Positions 23,917-33,444 of a stretch of 64,000 bases of DNA are shown in pieces. The stretch is from Humisphaera borealis (lineage in GTDB: Bacteria > Planctomycetota > Phycisphaerae > Tepidisphaerales > Tepidisphaeraceae), in NCBI RefSeq assembly GCF_015169395.1, contig NZ_CP063458.1, positions 1,674,001-1,738,000 of the forward strand, given 5' to 3'. Below the pieces are notes generated by a model, which worked only from the letters and a program-made list of their open reading frames with translations, did no database searches and was not told the origin of the DNA. The position numbers and the translations under genes were made by a program. Every line of letters starts with the position of its first letter. The first letter of the stretch is position 1.

Positions 23917-26304
23917 TTACCGTGCCGGCACGGGGTTGCTCTGCGGGAAGTCGCCGGGAATGCTCGCCGCCAGCCCGTTCTGGACGGACAGGTACTTGAG
24001 ATCTTCAAACTTGTCGTCCCGCAGGATGACCGGGCGGATAAAGACGAACAGCGTTGTATCGGTCGACGATTTGGTGCGGGTGCCGAACAGGATGCCCAGA
24101 CCGGGGATGTCACCCAGGAACGGAATCGAATCCATCGTCCGCCGCAGGTTCTTCACGGACAGGCCGCCGACCACGATCGTGTGCCCGTCGGGAATGGTGA
24201 CCGTGCTGTCGACCGCATTCTTCTGGCTCGGCGGTGGCAGCCCGTCGGCACCGGCTCCGGTGAAGCTGCTCAACTCGACGGAGTAGGTGAGCTGCAGGTA
24301 GTCCCCTTCGCTGATGTGCGGTTCAATCGTGATCGACGTTCCCGCCTGCGCCTGTCCGCCGAAGCCGGTTCGCGACTGGTTGGCGGAGGTGTCGAGGATC
24401 TCGGCGAACGGCTCCTGGGCAACGCTCTGGAGCCGACCGCGTCCGTTGTCGTTCACAAGCAGCTTCGGAGCTGACACGAGGCGCGACCGCGTATTGGTCG
24501 CGAGGGCGCGAATCACGACGTCCGCAATGTTGGGGCTCAGCAGGGCGAACGTGCCGCCTTTTGCGGCGACCGGCGTCAGCATCCCGGTGATCGGGTCCAG
24601 CCCGCTGACTCCGAACGAACTGAACGTGATGACCTTGCTCCCGTCGAATCCGCCCACACGCGCGATGTCCACGCCGATGGTCGCTCCGTCGGTGGTGTCC
24701 AGCGTGACGATCGTCACCTCGACCTGCACCTGCGGCCGGCGCTGATCGAGACGACTGATCAGGTCGGCGTAAAGCTGCTGCACGTCCGGCGGCGCGATCA
24801 CCACGATGCTGTTGGTATTGACGTCGGCGGCCACGCTGGCGTCGCGGCCGCGGAACGATCCGCCGGCCGGCAGGCTATTGCGGAACGCTTCCTCATTGAC
24901 GCCGTAGGAACGACGCCCCGCACTTCCACCCGAGAGGAATGGCGAACCGGCCGAGGACGTTCCCGCCGGCTGGGTATTGAACGGGAGGCCTGTCTCATTC
25001 GATAGTGGCCGGGCCGCGGCGGCCGTCGGCGAGCCTGCAACGGCCGGTCGCATGCCATCGGTTGGCGGGCGCGCCGTGCGATCCGAAGCCGGCTTGGTCG
25101 GATCGCCGGGCTCGACGGTCGCATTCGAATCGGCATCGGCGAGCAGCCCGCTGATGGTGGAAAGCACATCGGCGGCCTTGGCGTTCTTGAGCTTGTAGAA
25201 CCGCACCGGGCTCTGTGATGCGATCACCGGAATATCGATTTCCTTCACCACCTCGGCGACCTGCGCGTGGAACTGCGCCGACGCCGTGATCACCAGCGAC
25301 TGGCTCTCGCGATCAACGCTCGACCGGTAGGTCCGCTTCTGCGCCCCCTCGCCACCGGCGAGCCGGCCGACGAGCTTGTCGAGCCGCTCCGGCGATACCG
25401 ATTTGAGGCGATAAACTTTGGTCTCAAGGCCCGGGTCCTTATCGAGCCCGGCGATAAGCTCGAGCACTTCCGCCATTCGCCCGGTCGGGGCCGACACCAG
25501 GACCTGGTTGCCACGCTCGTCGGCGATCAACGAAATGCCGGAAACCCCGGTCCCGCCCTGCTGGGTTTCCTTGCCCGACAACAACTGGGCAACCGTCGCG
25601 ACCACCTGCGTGGCGTCGGCGGATCGCAGGGGGACGAACTTTGTCTCGGCAGTATTGCCCGTGTCGAGGGCGCGAATCAACTGCGTGCACTTCTGCACGA
25701 CCGACGGGTAATCACTGATGATCAGCGCCCTGCGGCCCGGCACCGCCTGGGCGTTGCCGCCGGGCTGGGTAAGCAGCGGCCGCACCGCCTCGGCGAGCGA
25801 CGTCGGATCGGCGCGCTCCAGCGTGAACACCTGCGAGACGACAATGCCGGGTTCGAGATCTTCCGGCGCCGCGCCGGCCGGCGAGGGTCGGCCGATCGCC
25901 GCGAGGCTGGGTGCGTTGACGATCTGTTTCCAGCCCGGCTGCTCGGCATCGACCAGCGCCATGCCTTTCATGCGGAGCGCGCTCTGCAACACGCCCAGCA
26001 GTGCCGCTTCGGGCACGTCGCGCGGGACGCGGACCGTGACCCGTTTGCCCGCGATCGTTTCGTCGTAAAGGATCGGGATGCCGAGACGCTTGGTGATAAT
26101 GTCGGCGAGCAGCTTGATTTCGATCGGTTCCGAGGGGAAGTCCATCCGCACCGCCGGACCGACGGGAACGCCTGGCACGGCGTTGCGCGGCGGGTTCGTC
26201 GGCGCGGTCGTGGGGAGCGTGGTTTGCCCCGCCACATCCGACGCGACGACCGCGGAAAGAAGGATACCAGCAATACGGGTTGAGATCGCGGCGTTCACTT
26301 GCAT
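23917..26304 (-). CDS. gspD: Type II secretion outer-membrane secretin (GspD)
   Basis: From the ATG at 26304 (MQVNAAISTRIAGILLSAVV, a signal peptide) the protein has 795 residues. N-domains N0-N3 are present (VFTLERADPTSLAEAVRPLL, KFVPLRSADATQVVATVAQL, VRFYKLKNAKAADVLSTISG). A Ser/Pro/Gly-rich insert of about 100 residues interrupts N3. The C-terminal secretin core is clear: VEVTIVTLDTTDGATIGVDI, VSAPKLLVNDNGRGRL, TIEPHISEGDYLQLTYSVE, VGGLSVKNLRRTMDSIPFLG and a final TTLFVFIRPVIL. It forms the outer-membrane gate. It is the first gene of the leftward operon, divergent from the DUF1800 gene; no pilotin-binding S-domain is evident. Confidence 0.94.
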   Translation of the reverse strand: MQVNAAISTRIAGILLSAVVASDVAGQTTLPTTAPTNPPRNAVPGVPVGPAVRMDFPSEPIEIKLLADIITKRLGIPILYDETIAGKRVTVRVPRDVPEAALLGVLQSALRMKGMALVDAEQPGWKQIVNAPSLAAIGRPSPAGAAPEDLEPGIVVSQVFTLERADPTSLAEAVRPLLTQPGGNAQAVPGRRALIISDYPSVVQKCTQLIRALDTGNTAETKFVPLRSADATQVVATVAQLLSGKETQQGGTGVSGISLIADERGNQVLVSAPTGRMAEVLELIAGLDKDPGLETKVYRLKSVSPERLDKLVGRLAGGEGAQKRTYRSSVDRESQSLVITASAQFHAQVAEVVKEIDIPVIASQSPVRFYKLKNAKAADVLSTISGLLADADSNATVEPGDPTKPASDRTARPPTDGMRPAVAGSPTAAAARPLSNETGLPFNTQPAGTSSAGSPFLSGGSAGRRSYGVNEEAFRNSLPAGGSFRGRDASVAADVNTNSIVVIAPPDVQQLYADLISRLDQRRPQVQVEVTIVTLDTTDGATIGVDIARVGGFDGSKVITFSSFGVSGLDPITGMLTPVAAKGGTFALLSPNIADVVIRALATNTRSRLVSAPKLLVNDNGRGRLQSVAQEPFAEILDTSANQSRTGFGGQAQAGTSITIEPHISEGDYLQLTYSVELSSFTGAGADGLPPPSQKNAVDSTVTIPDGHTIVVGGLSVKNLRRTMDSIPFLGDIPGLGILFGTRTKSSTDTTLFVFIRPVILRDDKFEDLKYLSVQNGLAASIPGDFPQSNPVPAR

Positions 26305-26974
26305 GACACCCTCGCGTTGGTCCCGAGTGGGGCCAATCGTCGTTCCTTTGAATTGGCCACTTACCGGCTGATTTCCGGGATACCGGCGGAGCAAAGCAAC
26401 ATAAGTAGCGCCGCCAAAGAAAGGTAAAGCATCAATATCGGCCCGCCGGAACCTACGCCGGCCAAGGCACCCGAACGCAACGAAAGCTCCGGTGCGTGAC
26501 GGCGTGCTGCCTGACGGACGTGTCAGCCTAATACAATCGAAGGAGACATCTCAAGTAGAAACCGTTGGGAATGCCCGGCGGCCGAGGAATACCATAGGCC
26601 AGGCATCGCGTGGCGGATGGCGTCTCGTGATAGTCAGGCGTCTCAGCGTCTGTACGGACATGGCCACCGTTGACCCACTGGAAACGGCGGGCATACAAAC
26701 TATTTTCAAATGTGTTGACGTCGCGGCAAAAAAGATTGACAGCAGGTTGTATCTGGGTAGTCTGGACGATATTGGACGGGTCTCACGACCGTCGGAAGGC
26801 AAGTCATCGCGTCGCGAGTCGGGTTGGCGACCACGAGCGGCGCGACGCAGGTCAGCTCATTACAGGTCTCAGGCAGTCCAGTTCTCGGTGTAGCGAAGGT
26901 CATTTCAGTACAAGATCCGGAATGGACGGCGCAACGATGCGGCATTCCCGGATTGTGAAATCGGAGGATCGCAT
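26305..26974. other. Divergent regulatory region between gspD and the DUF1800 gene
   Basis: These 670 bases separate two opposite transcription units and carry no convincing gene. A GGAGG ribosome binding site lies 7 bases before the ATG at 26975. A TTGACA hexamer occurs near 26747, but no good -10 lies at the right distance, so I do not call a promoter. Confidence 0.4.
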
Positions 26975-29900
26975 ATGTTCCCACGACGCGAATGGGTCGG
27001 CCGACTCGTATTCTCTCTCGCGTTGCTGGTCGGACTTGCAGGGCCCTGGGTCGAATCGGCCCACGCTCAGGCGATACCGGCGCTGACCTCTGCCGTCTCC
27101 CGCAAGGCGCACGGAGCCGTTAACTTTGACATACCGCTTCCGCTGGCAGGCGGGTCTGGCATCGAGTGTCGGCTGGTCGCCGGTGCACCGACCCTGGTCC
27201 TGTTGTTCGATCAGCCCATCACCGCCGGCACTGCCGCGGTAACCGGCGGCACCGGATCGGTGGCCGCGGGCGGGGTCACGATCGCCGGCAACGCGATGAC
27301 CGTCGTCCTGACCGGCGCTACCAATGCCCAGGCCGTTACCGTGACGGCTTCCAACGTTCTCAGCGCCGCCGGCGGCACGCTGACCTCCGCGGCTGTCACC
27401 GTTCGCCTGCTCCACGGCGATCTCGACGCCGACGGAACCGTCACCAATGCCGACGTTAGCCTGGTCACCGCAGCGGTGGGCGTCGCGGTCAGTGGTTTCA
27501 ATTATCGCTTCGATCGGGATTTCAACGGCTCAATCACTGGCGCGGACGTCACCGCCGTCTCCGGAGCACTCAACACCACGGTTGCGGGCGGGGCCAGCGC
27601 GAACACGCTTCCCACGATCAGCAACATCACCGATCAGACGGGTGTGACCGGCGTCGCCGGTTCGCCGATCGCGTTTACCGTCGGTGATGCCGAAAGCGGC
27701 GCGGCTGCGGTGGGTGTGCGGGTGCTTTCCAGCAACACGACGCTGGTCCCCACCAGCGCGACCGCACTGGGCGGCAACGGCGCCCCGCGAACGCTCATCA
27801 TCACGCCGGTTTCCGGGCAGACCGGAACGGTCACGATCACCGTCGAAGTGGGCGACGGCATCGCGGTCGCCTCCGACACCTTTGTCCTGACGGTTACCCC
27901 ACCGCCGAAGCTGTTTACCGCCTACCTCCGTCCGCAGGGAGGGGCGATCACCCCGGGTTCGGGTTTTGCCACGCTGCTGCTCAGCGGTGACGAGACCAAG
28001 GCCGAGCTCAAGGCGACCTACGCCAACCTGACGACGCCGGAGGTTTCCAAGCACATTCACGGCCCGGCAGGTCCTGGTGTGAGTGCCGGCATCCTGTTCG
28101 ATATTGATACGGCTGAGTACAACGAGTCGAGCCAGAGCTGGCGTTGGGACATCGGTCCGGTGGCCCCTTATAGCGCGGCCGAGATCGTGACGGCGATCAA
28201 GTCCGGCAACACGTACATCAACATTCACAGCTCGCGTTACCCCAACGGCGAAATCCGCGGGCAATTCCTGCTGTCCACCGGTTCGATCACGTTTACGGCA
28301 CCGGCCGCTCCGCCGGCATTGCCCGGCGGACTGCCGACCGCACAGGACGCGGCACGATTCCTCCACCAGTCCACGTTCGGCCCGACCAAGGCCGAAATCA
28401 CCCGCCTGCAGCAGATCGGATACGACGCCTGGCTGACCGAACAGTTCGCGATGCCGACGAACCGGCTGGTGACTCAGCTCGCCAACAACGGTTTCGAGAC
28501 CCCGACCGTCGCCGCCGGCGCCATCTCCGCCAACCCGACGGGCGCCACCTGGGTGTTCACCGGTACCAGCGGCATTACCGCCAATGGCAGCGTACTGACC
28601 ACCCCCGTCAGCCCGGCGATTCAGATCAACGCCCCGATGGGAAGCCGGGCGGCGTACATCAAGGCCACCGGCCGCATCGCACAGACGTTCAATGTCGGCC
28701 AGGCGGGCAAGTACATCTTCAGCTTCCTGGCGGCCCCGCGAACCAATCTCGGCGGAATACCAACACTCTCGCTCAAGCTCGACGGCGTTGAAATCGGGAA
28801 CTACGTCCTGTCCCGAACGCTCGCCAGCTCAGATGCCGGGCGCTACAACGGATTCGTGACGCTCCCGGTCGCACTGACCGCCGGCAGCCATGTGCTGGCG
28901 TTCGACGGTGTGACGACGGGCGCCGAAGACACGGCTTTCATCGACGACGTGCGCATCGCCCTGGCGAGCAGCCATTACGGCTATGTTCGCGCCCGCCTGG
29001 CGATCGACAACGGCTCGATCAATGGGGCCTCGCGAAACATCGAGACTTGGTGGCGTAACTCGATCACGGGTGACGATCAGCTCCGGCAGCGCGTTGCGTT
29101 CGCCCTTGCCCAGATCTTTGTGGTCTCTGCACAGGACGGGACCGTCAACGGGCGGACCGAGGCGCTGGCGAATTACCACGACATGCTCGTGGACAATGCC
29201 TTTGGCAACTTCCGGGCGCTCCTACGCGAGGTGACGCTGCACCCGATCATGGGGCAGTACCTCAACATGCGGGGCAATACCAAGCCGCTGTCCCCGCTCT
29301 TTACCGCACCGAACGAGAACTATGCCCGCGAAGTGCTCCAGCTGTTCTCGGTGGGGCTCAACACCTTGTGGCCCGATGGCACCCTGAAGCTGGGCACCGA
29401 TGGTCTGCCGATCCCGACCTACGACCAGTCGGTGATCGAAGGTTTTGCCAATGTCTTCACCGGCTGGAACCTCGACACAACGACCGGAACGGTCGTCCCC
29501 TATCTCAATGACGTGACCATCACGAACCCCGACGGAACAAGTTCAGTTGTTCGTCGCATGCAAAGCCGCAATGACACGTGGTCGGCCCCCATGTCAGTGA
29601 ACGCGGCCAATGTTTCGACGAGTTCCAAAAAGCTTCTTAACGGGGTGACGATTGCAGCCAATGCGAATCAGACCGGCGGTGTGAACGGAACGGCAAACGC
29701 CGAGCTGAACGCCGCGATGGACAACATCTTCAACCACCCGAATGTCGGGCCGTTCATCTGCCGGCAGTTGATCCAGCGGCTGGTGACTTCCAATCCCAGC
29801 CCTGCCTACGTGTACCGCGTTGCCCAAGTGTTTGATAACGACGGGACGGCGGTCCGTGGGAACCTCAGGGCGGTCATAAAGGCAATCCTCACGGACTACG

Positions 29901-30478
29901 AAGCCCGTTCGACGGACATGATCGCGAACCAGGGTTTCGGGCACCTGCGTGAACCCGTTCTGCGGGTCACCGGAGCGATTCGGCCCTTCAGCCCGACGTC
30001 GGTCACCCCAGGCAGGTTTGCGATTACAACCACCGATACGCAGCTCGGCCAGACACCTTTCCGATCACCGACGGTGTTCAACTTTTTCGAGCCCTACTAC
30101 GTGCATCCGGGGCAGCTCGCCGACAGCGGGCTTAACGCCCCGGAGTTCCAGATCTCGACCGAGATCATGGCTGTCAACGTACCCAACTTCCTCCGGACGG
30201 GCATCTATAACGCCAGCGCGACCACCATTCCGGTGTTCCAGGGTGGTGACATCCGGCTGAACCTTGCGTACGAGCAGGCGATTGCGGGCAACGCGACCGC
30301 GCTGGTGAACCACCTCAACCTGTTGTTGATGTGCAATTCGATGCCGGCGGCGATGAAGACCCGCGTGATCAGCGCCGTCAATGCCCTACCGGCGGCGACC
30401 GCGAACGACCGGCTGGTGCGGGCACGTTTCGCGGTCTACCTGATCACATCGGCGTCCCAGTGTGCCGTCCAGAAGTAG
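26975..30478 (+). CDS. Large secreted DUF1800 protein with dockerin-like, CHRD and inserted jelly-roll-like domains
   Basis: The ATG at 26975 follows GGAGG; the product has 1167 residues. Order: signal peptide (1-32, ending SAHAQA); a beta domain (60-145); a dockerin-like pair of EF-hand loops (HGDLDADGTVTNADVSLV and RDFNGSITGADVTAV, about 147-199); a cadherin/Ig-like domain (205-308); a CHRD domain (about 312-433; FTAYLRPQGGAITPG, HIHGPAGPGVSAG, INIHSSRYPNGEIRGQF); then DUF1800 (from about 455, DAARFLHQSTFGPTKAEI). DUF1800 is interrupted at about 505-670 by a beta-rich insert (NGFETPTVAAGAISANP, then FIDDVRIAL). The DUF1800-DUF1501 pair recurs across planctomycetes and related phyla; its biochemical role is not established. 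The next gene is DUF1501. Confidence 0.88.
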   Translation: MFPRREWVGRLVFSLALLVGLAGPWVESAHAQAIPALTSAVSRKAHGAVNFDIPLPLAGGSGIECRLVAGAPTLVLLFDQPITAGTAAVTGGTGSVAAGGVTIAGNAMTVVLTGATNAQAVTVTASNVLSAAGGTLTSAAVTVRLLHGDLDADGTVTNADVSLVTAAVGVAVSGFNYRFDRDFNGSITGADVTAVSGALNTTVAGGASANTLPTISNITDQTGVTGVAGSPIAFTVGDAESGAAAVGVRVLSSNTTLVPTSATALGGNGAPRTLIITPVSGQTGTVTITVEVGDGIAVASDTFVLTVTPPPKLFTAYLRPQGGAITPGSGFATLLLSGDETKAELKATYANLTTPEVSKHIHGPAGPGVSAGILFDIDTAEYNESSQSWRWDIGPVAPYSAAEIVTAIKSGNTYINIHSSRYPNGEIRGQFLLSTGSITFTAPAAPPALPGGLPTAQDAARFLHQSTFGPTKAEITRLQQIGYDAWLTEQFAMPTNRLVTQLANNGFETPTVAAGAISANPTGATWVFTGTSGITANGSVLTTPVSPAIQINAPMGSRAAYIKATGRIAQTFNVGQAGKYIFSFLAAPRTNLGGIPTLSLKLDGVEIGNYVLSRTLASSDAGRYNGFVTLPVALTAGSHVLAFDGVTTGAEDTAFIDDVRIALASSHYGYVRARLAIDNGSINGASRNIETWWRNSITGDDQLRQRVAFALAQIFVVSAQDGTVNGRTEALANYHDMLVDNAFGNFRALLREVTLHPIMGQYLNMRGNTKPLSPLFTAPNENYAREVLQLFSVGLNTLWPDGTLKLGTDGLPIPTYDQSVIEGFANVFTGWNLDTTTGTVVPYLNDVTITNPDGTSSVVRRMQSRNDTWSAPMSVNAANVSTSSKKLLNGVTIAANANQTGGVNGTANAELNAAMDNIFNHPNVGPFICRQLIQRLVTSNPSPAYVYRVAQVFDNDGTAVRGNLRAVIKAILTDYEARSTDMIANQGFGHLREPVLRVTGAIRPFSPTSVTPGRFAITTTDTQLGQTPFRSPTVFNFFEPYYVHPGQLADSGLNAPEFQISTEIMAVNVPNFLRTGIYNASATTIPVFQGGDIRLNLAYEQAIAGNATALVNHLNLLLMCNSMPAAMKTRVISAVNALPAATANDRLVRARFAVYLITSASQCAVQK

Positions 30479-30528
30479 CGCGGTGATTGGTCTGTCGGGT
30501 TCGTTCGGCCTTGCAAGTTCGTTTCAGG
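30479..30528. repeat. Intergenic 19-bp TTCG repeat units
   Basis: GGGTTCGTTCGGC at 30497-30509 is identical to cores at 12209 and 12247. A second unit starting at 30516 (AGTTCGTTTCAGG) lies exactly 19 bases later, and a weaker one may precede it. The last unit supplies the AGGAG ribosome binding site of the DUF1501 gene. Confidence 0.6.
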
Positions 30529-30538
30529 AGCAGTGCGA

Positions 30539-32041
30539 ATGGCACGTATGTTTGGAAAGCCGTCGGGCAAGCAGAACCTGCACCTCAACCCGCTGCCTCC
30601 GTCGGAGATGATGAGCCGGCGTGAGCTGCTGCACTCGACGTGCGCCGCCGTCGCGGCCACTTCGATGGCGAGCACCGTCTGGGACCTGCGGATGATGAAC
30701 GCCGCCATGGCCGCCGGCACCGACATCACCGACTACAAGGCGCTGGTCTGTCTGTTCCTCTTCGGCGGAAACGACGCGAACAATCTGATCGTCCCGACCG
30801 ACTCGACCAACTACGCCGCCTACCTGGCGGCTCGCAAGCTGCCGACCCAGGGCGGGCTGGCGCTTCCGAACGCCGGACAGACCAACGGTGTTCTGCCGCT
30901 GGACCTCACCAACGGCAACGGTCGCACGTACGGCATCCATCCGAGCTGCACGGGCCTGCAGACCCTTTTTAACGCCGGGCAGCTTGCAGTGCTCACCAAC
31001 GTCGGGCCGCTGCTGGCTCCTCTGACGCGTGCCCAGTACCAGGCCAACAGCGTCGCCAAGCCGCCCCAGTTGTTCAGCCACAACGACCAGGTGGTCCAGT
31101 GGCAGACGTCCATCCCGGACCAGCAGCCCAAGACCGGCTGGGGCGGGCGCTGCACCGATCTGCTTTACACCGCCAACACCGCCAACTCGATCGCGATGTC
31201 GATCTCGCTGGCCGGGCAGAACACCTGGGAAGTCAACAATATCGTCAGCCAGAGCCAGTACCACGTGTCCACCGCGGGAACGGCCGGGCTGAGCGGCATC
31301 AGCGCGTCGCAACAGGTGGCGTTTAACGACCTGGTGAACCTCGCCCGCACGCAGGGCACGAACCTGTACGAGAAGAGCCACGCCGAGATCACCCGCCGGG
31401 CTTTGGATAACAACGCGATTCTGGGCACCGCGCTGGCAAGCTCGCCGACCTCGACGACGGTCCCGGCCAATCCGCCTTCGCTTCTGAGCCAGCTTGCGAT
31501 GGTGGCGCGGATGATCAAGGCGGCCCCGCTGCTGGGCCATAAGCGGCAGATCTTCTTTGTCGCGGTGGGCGGCTTCGACCTGCACAATGCCCAGATCGCC
31601 CTGACCACTCCGACAGCGCTGATCGACGACTCGGCCCGCGGATCACACGCCGGACTGCTGTCGGGCCTGAGCCAGTCGATGAAATGGTTCTACGACGAGA
31701 CCGCCGCCCAGGGCAACGCAAGCAAGGTCACCACCTTCACCGCGTCCGACTTCAACCGGACCTTCCCTGTGAACGGCGGCAATGGCTCGGACCACGGCTG
31801 GGGCACCCACACGATGATCATGGGCGGCGCGGTACAGGGTAAGAAGTTTTACGGAGCCTTCCCCACCCTGTCCGTCAACGGCCCCGACGACACGGGCCTG
31901 GGCCGCTGGATCCCGACAACGAGTGTGGACGAGTACTCGGCTACACTCGCCCGCTGGTTCGGCATCACCGAGACCGAACTGCCGACGATCTTCCCGAATC
32001 TCGGCCGGTTCGCTAACCCGAACCTCGGCTTCATGGGCTAA
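30539..32041 (+). CDS. DUF1501 family protein (sulfatase-like fold)
   Basis: The start chosen is the ATG at 30539, 8 bases after AGGAG; a GTG at 30533 is also in frame. The product has 500 residues. A twin-arginine-type leader is visible at about 24-45 (SRRELLHSTCAAVAATSMAS), although the signal lies unusually far in. Family landmarks are LVCLFLFGGNDANNLIVP near the N-terminus, YGIHPSCTGLQTLFNAGQLA, FFVAVGGFDLHNAQ, TFTASDFNRTFPVNGGNGSD and HGWGTHTMIMGGAVQGKKFY. DUF1501 proteins belong to the alkaline phosphatase/sulfatase-like superfamily and are nearly always next to DUF1800 genes, as here. The function is uncharacterised. The stop overlaps the next start (TAATG). Confidence 0.9.
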   Translation: MARMFGKPSGKQNLHLNPLPPSEMMSRRELLHSTCAAVAATSMASTVWDLRMMNAAMAAGTDITDYKALVCLFLFGGNDANNLIVPTDSTNYAAYLAARKLPTQGGLALPNAGQTNGVLPLDLTNGNGRTYGIHPSCTGLQTLFNAGQLAVLTNVGPLLAPLTRAQYQANSVAKPPQLFSHNDQVVQWQTSIPDQQPKTGWGGRCTDLLYTANTANSIAMSISLAGQNTWEVNNIVSQSQYHVSTAGTAGLSGISASQQVAFNDLVNLARTQGTNLYEKSHAEITRRALDNNAILGTALASSPTSTTVPANPPSLLSQLAMVARMIKAAPLLGHKRQIFFVAVGGFDLHNAQIALTTPTALIDDSARGSHAGLLSGLSQSMKWFYDETAAQGNASKVTTFTASDFNRTFPVNGGNGSDHGWGTHTMIMGGAVQGKKFYGAFPTLSVNGPDDTGLGRWIPTTSVDEYSATLARWFGITETELPTIFPNLGRFANPNLGFMG

Positions 32042-33444
32042 TGTCGCCCGTCGGCCGACGTGGGTTTATGCAGCCGCGGCGCCTAGCATCTTCAACCATG
32101 CCTGCTGTCATCACAGGTTGCCGGTATCCTCGCGGGCTCGGCGTTCGTCGATGCCTCATGGTCGCTCTCGCGACAGTTCTTTTCTTTCTGGTCTGCCCAC
32201 GGCCGGCGATCGCTCACGACCCGCTGCTTGATCTTCCTGAACCCAAGTCGGTCCCGGAAGCATGGGATGTCATCCGGCAGTCGGTCGAGAATGTCGGCAA
32301 GCTTCTGGAGACCAATCAGCTCAAGCCGATTGCATTCCAGATCGCCAATTGCAGCCCGGCGATACGGCGGCTGCAGTCCGAGCTGGGAGATCGTGCCGAC
32401 CGCCAGGAGCTGCGGGAGAAGTTGGAGGCGATGTACGCTTCGGGCGGATCGGTGATTCTTGCCACGCGCGACAAGCAATCACCGCTCGAGAAAGCACAGG
32501 CGTTGTACAAGACGTACAAGGCCGCTTGGGACGCGATCGCCGAACGGTATCCGCCGGAGCTTCGCACGTCCGCGGTCTACAACTGTCCGATGCATCCGCT
32601 GGACAGGCATCTGAAGGAGACCGATCGCTGCACGATCTGCTCGATGAAGCTGAACCGTCGGCGGATCCCTTCCAGCACCACCTACGAGAAGCCCGGCGCG
32701 GCATCGATGACGCTGAAGCTGGTGCCCACGCCTCCGCTGAAGCCGGGCGTCCGATCGACCATCAACGCGAAGCTGGCCAGATTGGACGGCGCACCGGTGT
32801 TGCCGGCCGATCTGCTGGTCATGCACACCGAGCGCGTGCACCTGCTGATCGTGGATTCGAGCCTGGCCGACTATCACCACGAACACCCCACGCCGACCGC
32901 CACCCCTGGCGAGTACGAATTTGCGATCACGCCCCGGCTCCCCGGCGAGTATCGCGTGTTCGCCGATGTCGTGCCCGGAGCCACCGGCGTTCAGGAGTAT
33001 GTGGTCGGCGACATCCCCCCGGCCGAGGACAATTGCCACGGCAATCCGATCAGCGACAAGGTGGACCGGCTGTCGGCGGAGGACCGGGGACTGAAGGCAG
33101 CCCTGGTGTTCCCTGGCCTGAAGACACCCACCCTCCGTGCCAACGAAGTGGTCGTCGGCGAGCTACGCTTCACCGACCGGGACGGCACGCCGTTCGGCGG
33201 GCTCGAACCGGTGATGGGCGCGTTCGCGCACATCGTGGGGTTTGCCGAGGATCGCAAGACGGTGGTTCACATCCACCCACAAGGGGAAGAACCGAAGACC
33301 GCCGCCGAGCGTGGCGGACCGTTGCTGAAGTTCAACTTTTACGCACCTGCCGCGGGGTACTACAGGCTCTATGTGCAGGTACTGGTCGGCGGCGAAGCGC
33401 GATTCATTCCGCTCGGCCTGAATGTGGCGGGTGCGGGGAAGTAG
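32041..33444 (+). CDS. Exported protein with heavy-metal-binding domain and copper-resistance-like beta domains
   Basis: The ATG at 32041 overlaps the DUF1501 stop (TAATG) and suggests coupling; a start at 32098 would give a more usual signal peptide (core LMVALATVLFFLVCPRPAIA). From 32041 there are 467 residues. A helical region (60-170) with IRQSVENVGKLLETNQ leads to a heavy-metal-binding domain (YNCPMHPLDRHLKETDRCTI, then CSMKL, about 180-205), a motif found in copper and other metal efflux proteins. Two beta domains follow, rich in His (SLADYHHEHPTPT; AHIVGFAEDRKTVVHIHPQG), typical of the part that accompanies such domains in periplasmic metal-handling proteins. A role in metal sensing or resistance is inferred; the link with DUF1501/DUF1800 is unexplained. 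Confidence 0.8.
   Translation: MSPVGRRGFMQPRRLASSTMPAVITGCRYPRGLGVRRCLMVALATVLFFLVCPRPAIAHDPLLDLPEPKSVPEAWDVIRQSVENVGKLLETNQLKPIAFQIANCSPAIRRLQSELGDRADRQELREKLEAMYASGGSVILATRDKQSPLEKAQALYKTYKAAWDAIAERYPPELRTSAVYNCPMHPLDRHLKETDRCTICSMKLNRRRIPSSTTYEKPGAASMTLKLVPTPPLKPGVRSTINAKLARLDGAPVLPADLLVMHTERVHLLIVDSSLADYHHEHPTPTATPGEYEFAITPRLPGEYRVFADVVPGATGVQEYVVGDIPPAEDNCHGNPISDKVDRLSAEDRGLKAALVFPGLKTPTLRANEVVVGELRFTDRDGTPFGGLEPVMGAFAHIVGFAEDRKTVVHIHPQGEEPKTAAERGGPLLKFNFYAPAAGYYRLYVQVLVGGEARFIPLGLNVAGAGK

Noticed and set aside
26740-26800. Promoter with TTGACA for the DUF1800 gene
   Set aside because: The -35 is perfect, but no acceptable -10 lies 16-18 bases downstream.
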